This document shows, piece after piece, positions 42,720 through 51,836 of a stretch of 64,000 bases of DNA. The position numbers and the translations under genes were made by a program. Numbering within the stretch: position 1 is the first letter of the stretch; each line of letters starts with the position of its first letter. The stretch lies in assembly GCF_008704855.1 (NCBI RefSeq), contig NZ_CP023691.1, positions 6,200,001-6,264,000 of the forward strand, written 5' to 3'. Source of the stretch: Streptomyces platensis (GTDB taxonomy: Bacteria; Actinomycetota; Actinomycetes; Streptomycetales; Streptomycetaceae). The notes beneath the pieces are model-generated. The model saw only the letters and a list, made by a program, of their open reading frames with translations, did not search any database and was not told where the DNA came from.

Positions 42720-43652
42720 TCAGAAGCCGAAATCCTGGGTCCACCACGGGCCGCCGGCCCCGAAGTGGGCGCCGACGCCGAGGGTCTTGTACTCGCAGTT
42801 GAGGATGTTGGCGCGGTGGCCGGGGCTGTTCATCCAGGAGTCCATGACGGACTGGGCGTTGGCCTGGCCGCGGGCTATGTTCTCGCCGCCGAGGTCGTCG
42901 ATGCCCGCGTCCTCGGCCCGGTCCCAGGGCGTGTCGCCGTCCGGGTCCGTGTGGCCGAAGAAGCCCCGCCGGGCCATGTCGTCACTGAAACCCTGGGCGA
43001 GACCGGCCAATTCCTGATCCGCCGTCACGGGCGAGCACCCGGCCCGGGCGCGCTCCTGGTTGACGAGCGACAGGACCTGGGACTCCGCGGACGACCGGGC
43101 GTCGGGGGTCTTCGACGCGGCCACGGTGCGCTCGGGCGCCGCGGAGCTCGGCTCTTCGGAGGGCTTGGCCGACCGGTGCGAACCGGTCGCCCCGGTGGGT
43201 GATTTGGACGGCTGGTGCGGGGCGGGGGACACCGGCCGGGTGGCGCTGCGGGAGGGGCGCCCGCTCTCCGGGACCTCGGTACGGGCTCCGCCGCGGCTCG
43301 CCTCCTGGGTGGCGCGGTCGGTCGGCGAGGCCGAGACGCCGCCCATCGGCTCGGTGGCCTCCGGCAGCGCACCGGCCCGGACCCGGTCGCCCTGCTCGCC
43401 GTCCGCACCCCCGTCGAACTGGCCGTGACCGGGGATCAGTCCGGAGGCGACCGCCACGGCTCCCATCGCCACCATCGCGGAGGCGCCGAGCAGTCCGGTG
43501 CGGACGGGTGCCCTGCCGCTGCCGCGCGCCGCGCGATGTCCGCGCTGCCGCGTCGTGGCCGCCGCGCCCGGCCGTTCGGCCGTCGGAGCGTCAACAGGCC
43601 CCGCACCGGCGGAGTCGGGGGCAAGGGGAGCAGAGCGTCGATGGCGGCCCAT
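42720..43652 (-). CDS. secreted CAP (SCP/PR1)-domain protein
   Basis: A 310-residue protein. The N-terminus is basic and Ala-rich, with a hydrophobic membrane anchor or signal around residues 54-75 (LLGASAMVAMGAVAVASGLI), followed by a Ser/Pro/Thr linker (about 85-190) and a C-terminal CAP domain (SQVLSLVNQERARAGCSPV to WWTQDFGF) with the conserved GENIARG and NSPGHRANIL. The function in Streptomyces is unknown; it is probably cell-wall-exposed. ATG 43652 follows GGAAGGA; the frame is open upstream to 43691. Confidence 0.88.
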   Translation of the reverse strand: MGRHRRSAPLAPDSAGAGPVDAPTAERPGAAATTRQRGHRAARGSGRAPVRTGLLGASAMVAMGAVAVASGLIPGHGQFDGGADGEQGDRVRAGALPEATEPMGGVSASPTDRATQEASRGGARTEVPESGRPSRSATRPVSPAPHQPSKSPTGATGSHRSAKPSEEPSSAAPERTVAASKTPDARSSAESQVLSLVNQERARAGCSPVTADQELAGLAQGFSDDMARRGFFGHTDPDGDTPWDRAEDAGIDDLGGENIARGQANAQSVMDSWMNSPGHRANILNCEYKTLGVGAHFGAGGPWWTQDFGF

Positions 43653-43829
43653 CCGCTGTCTTCCTTCCACCGGTGCAGGCACCGGCTCCACTGGAGCGGC
43701 TACGCCGCACCGCTTTCCTGGCGTCCAGATGACTCACCCATAAGAGTGAGCCTCGCTGCCGGGGGACTGTACGCCATGGCCTAGGAGGCAGATGTGACCA
43801 CTGAGCAATTGGCCGGTTAGCGTGCACAC

Positions 43830-44111
43830 ATGAATGAAGCTGTCCGAGTGACCGCCTGGGTGCGTGGTCAGGTCCAGGGCGTCGGGTTCCGCTGGTTCAC
43901 CCGGGCCAACGCCCTTCGCATCGGCGAACTCGCGGGATTTGCCGTCAATCTGGGTGACGGCCGCGTCCAGGTGGTCGCCGAGGGCCCGAAGGAGCGCTGC
44001 GATCAGTTGCTCGACTGGCTCCGCACCGGAGACACGCCCGGGCGGGTCGATGGAGTCACTGAGATCTGGGACACGCCCCGCGGCGGTTACGACGGCTTCG
44101 AGATCCGCTGA
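43830..44111 (+). CDS. acyP: acylphosphatase
   Basis: A 93-residue acylphosphatase hydrolysing carboxyl-phosphate bonds such as in acetyl or carbamoyl phosphate. The phosphate loop GQVQGVGFRWF holds the catalytic Arg and the Asn lies in FAVNLGDGRV. The ATG sits six bases after TAGCGT without a ribosome site, so the message is likely leaderless. Confidence 0.94.
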   Translation: MNEAVRVTAWVRGQVQGVGFRWFTRANALRIGELAGFAVNLGDGRVQVVAEGPKERCDQLLDWLRTGDTPGRVDGVTEIWDTPRGGYDGFEIR

Positions 44112-44493
44112 TCCGGCCTGCCGGAACCGTCCGTACGGCCGTCATGAGCGATCTTGCGGATGCGTCTTTGTGAGCTGCTTACGGGAGATAAGGCCTGGTG
44201 GTTGCCAACTCGGCCGACCCGTGCAAGGCTGCCGCTGTACGGATGATCTCCACGCCCCGGCGGGACCTTTCTGGGGAGTCGGCGCAGTGCCTTCACGGCC
44301 GCGCACTCTCAGGTGCCCGAGGATACGGGGTGTGATCGTGTTGACCGTCAAACCGTTTGGTGAGACTCTGGAATCCCCGCGCACCTTAGCTGTTTGGCAT
44401 TGAGTACACCAGAGAATGACAAGCACCGCGGGTGCGAATCCCTCACGACCCACACCGCTTCGGTCGGTCACTCATTGTGGAGGACCATCCATC
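44112..44493. other. 382-bp spacer between acyP and the 67-aa gene
   Basis: No gene is supported here. A possible promoter is TTGACC (44341-44346) with a 17-bp spacer and the poor -10 GACTCT (44364-44369), which would give a ~120-base leader for the downstream gene. Confidence 0.35.
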
Positions 44494-44697
44494 ATGGCAA
44501 AGGCGCTTCTCGGTTACGTCGGCGGCTCCGACCCCCGAGTCCTCTCCGAGATGCGACGGCTTCAGCAGCGCGTCCAAGACCTTGAATCCGAACTTATTCG
44601 GATGCAGGCCGAAAACGACATGCTGTCCGCTGCCGCACGTCGCGACGACTCGATGCTCGACATCGACGTACCCCAGGCGGAGCCCGCGCTCACCTGA
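44494..44697 (+). CDS. small coiled-coil protein, unknown function
   Basis: A 67-residue protein (MAKALLGYVGGSDPRVLSEMR) with a heptad-patterned helix (RRLQQRVQDLESELIRMQAEN) and an acidic C-terminus. It is conserved upstream of smc in Streptomyces to my memory, without known function. ATG 44494 has GTGGAGG 13 bases upstream. Confidence 0.8.
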   Translation: MAKALLGYVGGSDPRVLSEMRRLQQRVQDLESELIRMQAENDMLSAAARRDDSMLDIDVPQAEPALT

Positions 44698-44764
44698 CCC
44701 CGACCCCAGGGCCGGTAGGGCTGCTCGCCAGCCGCTTGAGGCACCGCTTTCTTCAAGATCTGCA

Positions 44765-44784
44765 AGGGACGCTTCGGCGTCCCT
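44765..44784 (+). terminator. terminator with TTCG tetraloop
   Basis: A perfect 8-bp stem AGGGACGC/GCGTCCCT around TTCG, followed by a T-rich stretch, separates the 67-aa gene from smc. Confidence 0.8.
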
Positions 44785-44998
44785 TCGTCGTTTCCGCCTT
44801 TTCGTGCTGCGGCCTTTTCCGCGAACCACCTGGTCACTTCAGCCTTGACGGCCCTCCCTTACCGCATGATGTGCCCTGCGCTTTCTGCAGTGAAACCGAA
44901 AATGAACGGCGCGGTATACCCGGGGGCCGTACAGGGCCGGGGAGCGCCCCGGAATGTTGGGGTCACCCGCCTGGGAACGGCCGGTAGAGTCCCACGGC

Positions 44999-47900
44999 GT
45001 GCATCTCAAGAGTTTGACCCTGCGAGGTTTCAAGTCCTTCGCTTCCGCAACGACGCTGCGCTTCGAGCCGGGCATCACCTGTGTCGTGGGCCCCAACGGC
45101 TCCGGCAAGTCCAACGTCGTGGACGCGCTGTCCTGGGTCATGGGCGAGCAGGGCGCCAAGTCGCTGCGCGGCGGGAAGATGGAGGACGTGATCTTCGCCG
45201 GGACGACCGGGCGGCTGCCGCTCGGCCGCGCCGAGGTGTCGCTCACCATCGACAATTCCGACGGCGCGCTGCCGATCGAGTACGCCGAAGTCACCCTCAC
45301 CCGGATCATGTTCCGCAATGGCGGCAGCGAATACCAGATCAACGGTGACACCTGCCGGCTGCTGGACATCCAGGAATTGCTCTCCGATTCCGGTATCGGC
45401 CGGGAGATGCATGTCATCGTCGGGCAGGGCCAGCTCGACTCCGTGCTGCATGCCGACCCGATGGGGCGCCGGGCCTTCATCGAGGAAGCGGCCGGCGTCC
45501 TCAAGCACCGCAAGCGCAAGGAGAAGGCGCTGCGGAAGCTGGAGGCGATGAAGGCCAATCTCGCCCGGGTCCAGGATCTGACCGATGAGCTGCGGCGCCA
45601 GCTCAAGCCGCTGGGGCGGCAGGCCGCGGTCGCCCGGCGCGCCGCCGTCATCCAGGCGGACCTGCGCGACGCCCGGCTGCGGCTGCTCGCCGACGACCTC
45701 GTCACCCTGCGCCGGGCCCTGCGCGCCGAGATCGCGGACGAGGCGGCGCTCAAGGAACGCAAGCAGACCGCCGAGGACCGGCTGCGCACCGCCCAGCAGC
45801 GGGAGGCGGCGCTGGAGGAGGAGGTCCGTACGCTGACGCCGCGGGTGCAGCGTGCGCAGCAGACCTGGTACGAGCTGTCGCAGCTCGCGGAGCGGGTGCG
45901 CGGCACGATCTCGCTGGCCGAGGCGCGGGTGAAGAGCGCCACGGCGGCGCCGCCGGAGGAGCGGCACGGGCGGGACCCCGAGGACATGGAGCGGGAAGCG
46001 GCCCGGATCCGCGAGCAGGAGGCGGAGTTGAGCGCCGCGCTGGAGGCGGCGAGCCGGGCCCTGGAGGACACCGTCGAACACCGTGCCGGACTGGAGCGGC
46101 AGTTGTCGGACGAGGAGCGGCGGCTGCGGGACGTGGCCCGTGCCATCGCCGACCGCCGGGAGGGGCTGGCCCGGCTGAGCGGGCAGGTCACCGCCGCCCG
46201 GGGCCGGGCCGCCTCGGCGCAGGCGGAGATCGGCCGGCTCGCCGAGGCCAGGGACGCCGCGCGGAGCCGGGCGGAGACCGCCCAGGAGGAGTACGAGCAG
46301 CTCAGGGCCGAGGTCGACGGGCTGGACGCGGATGACGAGGAGATCGCGGAGCGGCATGAGGCGGCCCGCCGGGAGCTGGCGGAGACGGAGACCGCGCTGA
46401 CCGCCGCGCGCGAGGCGCTGACCGCGGCCGAGCGCGAACGGGCCGCGACCGCCGCCCGGCACGACGCGCTGGCGCTCGGGCTGCGCCGTAAGGACGGCAC
46501 CGGAGCGCTGCTGGCCGCCGCGGACCGGCTCACCGGACTGCTCGGGCCGGCGGCGGAACTGCTGACCGTCACCCCCGGCTTCGAGATCCCGGTGGCGGCG
46601 GCGCTCGGCGCGGCCGCGGACGCCGTCGCCGTCACCGGCCCGGCCACCGCCGCCGAAGCCATCCGGCTGCTGCGGAAGCAGGATGCGGGGCGGGCGGCGA
46701 TGGTGCTGGGGGGAACCGGGGGCCGGAGCGGGACGGGACGGGTGCCCGCGCCCGCACGGGCGGTGGAGGCCACGGAGGGCGGCGGAGCCGCGGAGGCCGT
46801 GGGGGCTGTTGATGCTGCTGAGGGGGCGGCGTGGGGTGGGGACGCAGGTGCCTCCGGTGCTGGTGGAGCTGCCGGGGTCGCCAGTGCTGCTGGGGCTCAC
46901 GGGGCCGATCCGGTGCGTAGGGCCGGTGGGGCCGATGGTCTCGCCGGAGCGGCCGAGGGGACCGCGGTGGAGGTCTGTGCGGGGGCGGCCGGTGCGCCCG
47001 AGGCGGCCGTGCACCGTGTTCCCGGGCCGCGTGCCGAGCCGGTGCCGGCGGCGGAACTGGTCCGGGGGCCCGCGGAATTGACCGCCGCCGTTGCCCGTTT
47101 GCTGCGGGATGTCGTGGTGGTCGGGACGCTGGAGGACGCCGAGGACCTGGTGGCCGCGCGGCCGGAGCTGATGGCCGTGACCGGTGAGGGCGATCTGCTC
47201 GGGGCGCATTTCGCCCAGGGCGGTTCCGCCGGTGCGCCGAGTCTGCTGGAGGTGCAGGCGTCCGTCGACGAGGCGGCGGCCGAGCTGGAGGAACTGGCGG
47301 CGCGCTGCGAGGAGCTGGCGGAGGCCCAGCGGGCCGCGGCGGAGCGCCGTACGGCGGGTGCCGCGCTGGTCGAGGAGTTGGCCGAGCGGTGGCGGGCGGC
47401 GGACCGGGAGAAGTCGAAGGTCGCCGGGGATCTGGGCCGGCTCGGCGGGCAGGCGCGGGCGGCCGCGGGCGAGGCCGAGCGCTGCGAGGCGGCGGCAGCC
47501 AAGGCCGAGGAGGCGCTGCTGCGGGCCACCGAGGAGGCCGAGGAGCTGGCCGAGCGGCTCGCGGTGGCCGAGGAGGACCCGGGCGTCGGCGACGAGGAGC
47601 CGGACACCTCCGTACGGGACCGGCTGGCCGCCGACGGCGCCAATGCGCGGCAGACCGAGATGGAGGCCCGGCTCCAGGCGCGGACGCACGAGGAGCGGGT
47701 GAAGGCGCTCGCCGGGCGGGCGGACGCGCTGGACCGGGGGGCGCGGGCCGAGCGCGAGGCGCGGGCGCGGGCCGAGCGGCGGCGCGCCCGGCTCCGGCAC
47801 GAGGCGGCGGTGGCCGGGGCGGTCGCCGCCGGTGCCCGGCAGCTGCTGGCGCATATCGAGGTGTCGGCCGTACGGGCCGAGGAGGAGCGGGGCGCCGCGG

Positions 47901-48844
47901 ACCGGGCCAAGGCCGAGCGGGAGCAGGCGCTGGTGGCCGAGCGCAACCAGGGCCGGGAGCTGAAGTCCGAGCTGGACAAGCTGACGGACTCGATGCACCG
48001 CGGTGAGGTGCTGGGCGCGGAGAAGCGGCTGCGGATCGAGCAGCTGGAGAGCAAGGCGCTGGAGGAGCTGGGGGTGGAGCCGGCCGGGCTGATGTCCGAG
48101 TACGGCCCCGAGCAGCCGGTACCGCCGTCGCCGCCCGCCGAGGGAGAGGTGCTCCCGGACGATCCGGAGCATCCCCGCAACCAGCCGGTGCCCTATGTAC
48201 GTGCCGAGCAGGAGAAGCGGCTCAAGGCCGCCGAGCGGGCGTATCAGCAGCTCGGGAAGGTGAACCCGCTGGCGCTGGAGGAGTTCGCGGCGCTGGAGGA
48301 GCGGCACAAGTTCCTGAGCGAACAGCTTGAAGACTTGAAGAAGACCCGGGCCGACCTGATGCAGGTGGTCAAGGAGGTCGACGAGCGGGTGGAGCAGGTC
48401 TTCACCGAGGCGTACCACGACACCGCTCGGGAGTTCGAGGGCGTCTTCGCGCGGCTCTTCCCCGGCGGGGAGGGGCGGCTGGTGCTCACCGATCCGGACG
48501 ACATGCTGTCGACGGGGGTGGATGTGGAGGCGCGGCCGCCCGGGAAGAAGGTCAAGCGGCTGTCGCTGCTGTCGGGCGGTGAGCGCTCGCTGACCGCGGT
48601 GGCGCTGCTGGTGTCGATCTTCAAGGCGCGGCCCAGCCCGTTCTATGTGATGGACGAGGTGGAGGCCGCGCTGGACGACACCAATCTCCAGCGGCTGATC
48701 CGGATCATGGAGGAACTCCAGGAGAGCTCCCAGCTGATTGTGATCACGCATCAGAAGCGCACGATGGAGGTCGCGGACGCGCTCTACGGGGTATCGATGC
48801 AAGGTGACGGCGTATCGAAGGTCATCAGTCAGCGGCTGCACTGA
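44999..48844 (+). CDS. smc: chromosome segregation protein SMC
   Basis: A 1281-residue SMC ATPase that organises and segregates chromosomes with ScpAB. The N-terminal head has Walker A GPNGSGKSN (31-39); two long coiled coils (about 165-500 and 760-1100) flank the hinge; the C-terminal head has the signature LSLLSGGERSLTAVALL and Walker B FYVMDEVEAALDDTN. Streptomyces SMC is usually ~1190 residues; about 90 extra residues lie in an Ala/Gly-rich insertion in the hinge (see 46701-47030). GTG 44999 lies eight bases after TAGAGT, suggesting a leaderless mRNA; the open frame extends to 44954. Confidence 0.95.
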   Translation: MHLKSLTLRGFKSFASATTLRFEPGITCVVGPNGSGKSNVVDALSWVMGEQGAKSLRGGKMEDVIFAGTTGRLPLGRAEVSLTIDNSDGALPIEYAEVTLTRIMFRNGGSEYQINGDTCRLLDIQELLSDSGIGREMHVIVGQGQLDSVLHADPMGRRAFIEEAAGVLKHRKRKEKALRKLEAMKANLARVQDLTDELRRQLKPLGRQAAVARRAAVIQADLRDARLRLLADDLVTLRRALRAEIADEAALKERKQTAEDRLRTAQQREAALEEEVRTLTPRVQRAQQTWYELSQLAERVRGTISLAEARVKSATAAPPEERHGRDPEDMEREAARIREQEAELSAALEAASRALEDTVEHRAGLERQLSDEERRLRDVARAIADRREGLARLSGQVTAARGRAASAQAEIGRLAEARDAARSRAETAQEEYEQLRAEVDGLDADDEEIAERHEAARRELAETETALTAAREALTAAERERAATAARHDALALGLRRKDGTGALLAAADRLTGLLGPAAELLTVTPGFEIPVAAALGAAADAVAVTGPATAAEAIRLLRKQDAGRAAMVLGGTGGRSGTGRVPAPARAVEATEGGGAAEAVGAVDAAEGAAWGGDAGASGAGGAAGVASAAGAHGADPVRRAGGADGLAGAAEGTAVEVCAGAAGAPEAAVHRVPGPRAEPVPAAELVRGPAELTAAVARLLRDVVVVGTLEDAEDLVAARPELMAVTGEGDLLGAHFAQGGSAGAPSLLEVQASVDEAAAELEELAARCEELAEAQRAAAERRTAGAALVEELAERWRAADREKSKVAGDLGRLGGQARAAAGEAERCEAAAAKAEEALLRATEEAEELAERLAVAEEDPGVGDEEPDTSVRDRLAADGANARQTEMEARLQARTHEERVKALAGRADALDRGARAEREARARAERRRARLRHEAAVAGAVAAGARQLLAHIEVSAVRAEEERGAADRAKAEREQALVAERNQGRELKSELDKLTDSMHRGEVLGAEKRLRIEQLESKALEELGVEPAGLMSEYGPEQPVPPSPPAEGEVLPDDPEHPRNQPVPYVRAEQEKRLKAAERAYQQLGKVNPLALEEFAALEERHKFLSEQLEDLKKTRADLMQVVKEVDERVEQVFTEAYHDTAREFEGVFARLFPGGEGRLVLTDPDDMLSTGVDVEARPPGKKVKRLSLLSGGERSLTAVALLVSIFKARPSPFYVMDEVEAALDDTNLQRLIRIMEELQESSQLIVITHQKRTMEVADALYGVSMQGDGVSKVISQRLH
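46701..47030 (+). other. low-complexity insertion in the SMC hinge
   Basis: About 100 codons, very rich in Ala and Gly, interrupt the hinge between RKQDAGRAAMVLGG and PAELTAAVARLLRDVVVVGTLEDAEDL. Codons ending in T (GCT, GGT, GTT) are more frequent here than in flanking DNA. It is in frame with no stop and probably forms a flexible loop. Confidence 0.7.
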
Positions 48845-49012
48845 CCGCGCTCGCGCGAGCGGCTCGTGCGGCGGCCGCGGGCCGGTGCCGACGGGCGCGA
48901 CGGCCGCTTCCCGGCACCGCTGATGATCGCCCGGAGTATCCGACACCCCATCAGTTCAGAACTTGAACGAATGACCACCAGGACGTCCGAGAAACAAATT
49001 CATCACGTCCTA

Positions 49013-49040
49013 TTGACTTCGAAACTTGAAGGCATAGTCT
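49013..49040 (+). promoter_or_regulatory. promoter of the sugar permease gene
   Basis: TTGACT (49013-49018), a 16-bp spacer and TAGTCT (49035-49040) lie in the 303-bp spacer after smc, about 108 bp before the permease start. Confidence 0.65.
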
Positions 49041-49042
49041 CT

Positions 49043-49052
49043 GCAACGTTGC
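49043..49052 (+). promoter_or_regulatory. LacI-type operator plus flanking inverted repeats
   Basis: The perfect palindrome GCAACGTTGC with the central CG typical of LacI-family sites begins three bases after the -10 box. It is enclosed by ACTTGAAGG (49024-49032) and its reverse complement CCTTCAAGT (49058-49066); a related palindrome GTTCAGAACTTGAAC is at 48954-48968. Together they suggest regulated sugar uptake. Confidence 0.6.
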
Positions 49053-49147
49053 TTTTACCTTCAAGTGGTGGGTACCCCCAACCTATGCACCACTAGAAGG
49101 GCCAGCCCCCTACGCCCGGCAGCGCAGCCGGGCCACTGGAGTTCACG

Positions 49148-50566
49148 TTGACCAGCACCGCGCAGCCGACGGTTCCGGAAGGCCGGAAGGCCCATCCCGA
49201 CCATCTCGGCCATGTCATCTTCATCACCGCGGCTGCCGCGATGGGCGGCTTTCTCTTCGGCTATGACAGTTCCGTCATCAATGGTGCCGTCGAGGCGATC
49301 CGCAGCCGTTACGACGTCGGATCCGCGGTCCTCGCCCAGGTGATCGCCGTCGCCCTGATCGGCTGTGCCATCGGCGCCGCGACCGCCGGCCGGATCGCGG
49401 ACCGCATAGGCCGTATCCGGGTGATGCAGATCGCCTCGGTGCTGTTCACCATCAGCGCCGTCGGCTCCGCTCTGCCGTTCTCCCTCTGGGACCTCGCCTT
49501 CTGGCGGATCATCGGCGGCTTCGCCATCGGTATGGCCTCGGTCATCGGCCCGGCCTACATCGCCGAGGTCTCGCCGTCGGCCTACCGCGGCCGCCTCGGC
49601 TCGTTCCAGCAGGCCGCGATCGTCGTCGGTATCGCCATCTCCCAGCTCGTCAACTGGGGCATCCTCAACCTCGCCGACGGCAACCAGCGCGGCACCCTCG
49701 CCGGCCTGGAGGCCTGGCAGTGGATGCTCGGCGTGATGGTCGTCCCGGCCGTCCTCTACGGTCTGCTCTCCTTCGCGATCCCCGAGTCGCCGCGCTACCT
49801 GATCTCCGTCGGCAAGGTCTCCCGCGCCAAGGAGGTGCTCTCCGAGGTCGAGGGCAAGTCCGTGAACCTCGACACCCGGGTCACCGAGATCCAGGACGCG
49901 ATGCGCCGCGAGCACAAGTCCTCGTTCAAGGACCTGCTCGGCAGCAAGATGGGCTTCCTGCCGATCGTCTGGGTCGGTATCGGTCTCTCGGTCTTCCAGC
50001 AGCTGGTCGGCATCAACGTCGCGTTCTACTACTCCTCGGCGCTGTGGCAGTCCGTCGGCATCGACCCGAGCGCCTCGTTCTTCTACAGCTTCACGACGTC
50101 GATCATCAACATCATCGGCACCGTGATCGCGATGGTCTTCGTCGACAGGATCGGCCGCCGTCCGCTGGCGCTGATCGGCTCGGCCGGTATGGCCGTCTCG
50201 CTCGCCCTGGAGGCATGGGCCTTCTCCGCCAAGACCGCGGCCGGCACCCTGCCGCACCTCGAAGGCACCGTGGCCCTGATCGCCGCCCATGTCTTCGTGC
50301 TCTTCTTCGCCCTCTCCTGGGGCGTCGTGGTCTGGGTCTTCCTCGGCGAGATGTTCCCGAACAAGATCCGCGCCGCCGCGCTGGGCGTCGCCGCCTCCGC
50401 GCAGTGGATCGCCAACTGGGCCATCACGGCCAGCTTCCCGAGCCTGTCCGACTGGAACCTCTCGGGTACGTACATCATTTACGCGGTCTTCGCCCTGCTC
50501 TCGATCCCCTTCGTGCTCAAGTTCGTGAAGGAGACGAAGGGCAAGGCGTTGGAGGAGATGGGCTAA
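49148..50566 (+). CDS. glcP: GlcP-type sugar/proton symporter (MFS)
   Basis: A 472-residue 12-helix major facilitator of the sugar porter family. Seen are GGFLFGYDSSVINGA (TM1), the GRIADRIGRIRVMQ loop, PAYIAEVSPSAYRGRLGSFQQ, PESPRYLI, VFQQLVGINVAFYYSS (TM7) and DRIGRRPLALIG. In S. coelicolor the gene between smc and ftsY is glcP1, the main glucose permease; orthology is inferred from sequence and synteny. TTG 49148 is preceded by GGAG. It has its own promoter, operator and strong terminator. Confidence 0.92.
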   Translation: MTSTAQPTVPEGRKAHPDHLGHVIFITAAAAMGGFLFGYDSSVINGAVEAIRSRYDVGSAVLAQVIAVALIGCAIGAATAGRIADRIGRIRVMQIASVLFTISAVGSALPFSLWDLAFWRIIGGFAIGMASVIGPAYIAEVSPSAYRGRLGSFQQAAIVVGIAISQLVNWGILNLADGNQRGTLAGLEAWQWMLGVMVVPAVLYGLLSFAIPESPRYLISVGKVSRAKEVLSEVEGKSVNLDTRVTEIQDAMRREHKSSFKDLLGSKMGFLPIVWVGIGLSVFQQLVGINVAFYYSSALWQSVGIDPSASFFYSFTTSIINIIGTVIAMVFVDRIGRRPLALIGSAGMAVSLALEAWAFSAKTAAGTLPHLEGTVALIAAHVFVLFFALSWGVVVWVFLGEMFPNKIRAAALGVAASAQWIANWAITASFPSLSDWNLSGTYIIYAVFALLSIPFVLKFVKETKGKALEEMG

Positions 50567-50594
50567 CCCCCCGCCAGTCCGTCTCCTCAGCACT

Positions 50595-50641
50595 GGGTAC
50601 TGCCCCGGGTCATCAGGGACCCCGGGCAGTACCCCTTTTTT
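50595..50641 (+). terminator. terminator of glcP with T tract
   Basis: A 17-bp stem (50595-50611 with 50618-50634, one mismatch) is followed by six T, the textbook form that is uncommon in this genome. Confidence 0.9.
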
Positions 50642-50744
50642 GTCCCCGGGTTTTCTGTGCCCGGGGCGTTCGTGCGCAGGCCGCCTTGGCGCCTCAGGCG
50701 TTATCGCCTTCTCCCCGGAAGTCCGAACCCGCCGCCCGAAGCGG

Positions 50745-51740
50745 TCAGTCCGTGAGGCGGGGCAGCACCCGCTCGGCGAACAGATGCAGCGAGCGCCAGC
50801 CCTCGTCGACGGGCATCCCGCCGCACAGCGGATGGAGGATCAACGAGCCCCCGGCGCCCGTCCGCCGGGCCAGCCGGACGCAGTCGTCAGGGGTGACGAC
50901 GCGGTAGACGCCCTCCTCGCGCAGCGCCCCGGCGTCCCGTGCGGACGAGCGCACCGCGGAGCGGCTCCCGGCGGACTGCCAGGACGCGTACATCCGGGCC
51001 TCGTGCAGCAGATGGCTGCCGTACTCGGCCCAGGTGCGGTCCGGGTCCTCGGAGAGGTGGAGGAGCGCGGTCCGCTCCGGCGGCTGCATCACCCACCCGT
51101 CGGTGCCGTGGGCGGCGCACTGCTCCTGGTAGTAGGCCGCCAGCCGGGGGAGGCGGGCACTGGGGAAGAAGGGGAGCCCCAGGCGGGCCGCGCGCCGGGC
51201 CGCGGCCCGGGAGCTGCCGCCGATCAGCAGTGGCGGATGCGGCTGGGTGTACGGGCGCGGGGTGACCCGGACCGTACGCCCCCGATACGTGAACGGTTCC
51301 CCGGTCCAGGCGGACAGCAGGGTCTGGAGCACCTCGTCCTGGAGCGGGCCCCGGCCCGGCCAGTCCTTGCCGTGCGCCGCGTACTCCTCGGGCCGGTAGC
51401 CGAGGCCGGCGACGGTGATCAGCCGGCCGCCGCTGAGCAGATCGAGCGAGGCGAGGTCCTCGGCCAGCCGCAGCGGATCGTGCAGCGGGGTGATCAGTGC
51501 GGAGACGGTGACACCGATCCGGCGGGTGGCACCGAAGACGGCGCCCGCGAAGGTGAGCGGGGAGGGCATCCAGCCGTTGGTGGTGGCGTGGTGCTCCTCG
51601 GTCTGGACCATGGTGAAGCCGCGGTCGTCGGCGAAGGCCGCCATCTCGACGGCGGCCCGGTAGCGCGCGGACAGGGAGTCGGGCGTGGGTGCGGGGTCGA
51701 CGAGGTTGATCCGCAGGACCGTGACAGGCAGAGCGGGCAT
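50745..51740 (-). CDS. LLM-class flavin-dependent oxidoreductase
   Basis: A 331-residue luciferase-like TIM-barrel monooxygenase (FTMVQTEEHHATTNGWMPSPL near residue 43; RIGVTVSALITPLHDPLRLAEDLASLDLLSGGRL near 75; PPLLIGGSSRAAARRAARLGLPFFP). It uses FMN or F420; the substrate is unknown. It is monocistronic, convergent with glcP, and its upstream region has a TetR-like palindrome. Confidence 0.85.
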   Translation of the reverse strand: MPALPVTVLRINLVDPAPTPDSLSARYRAAVEMAAFADDRGFTMVQTEEHHATTNGWMPSPLTFAGAVFGATRRIGVTVSALITPLHDPLRLAEDLASLDLLSGGRLITVAGLGYRPEEYAAHGKDWPGRGPLQDEVLQTLLSAWTGEPFTYRGRTVRVTPRPYTQPHPPLLIGGSSRAAARRAARLGLPFFPSARLPRLAAYYQEQCAAHGTDGWVMQPPERTALLHLSEDPDRTWAEYGSHLLHEARMYASWQSAGSRSAVRSSARDAGALREEGVYRVVTPDDCVRLARRTGAGGSLILHPLCGGMPVDEGWRSLHLFAERVLPRLTD

Positions 51741-51785
51741 CGCAGACGTCCCCTTCGCCGGGGTGGTTGGCGAAGGGGACGTTAG

Positions 51786-51800
51786 CTGACGATGCGTCAG
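51786..51800 (-). promoter_or_regulatory. TetR-like palindrome upstream of the LLM gene
   Basis: CTGACG-ATG-CGTCAG is a perfect 6+3+6 inverted repeat 46 bp before the LLM oxidoreductase start. Similar sites are bound by TetR regulators in actinobacteria; none is encoded nearby. Confidence 0.5.
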
Positions 51801-51836
51801 ATCACTAGAGGGGGAGTCCGGTCCACGGGGCCCGGG

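Noticed and set aside
44963..48946. 1327-aa minus-strand open frame over smc
   Set aside because: It is a shadow of smc; the composition is Leu/Arg/Gly-rich without domains.
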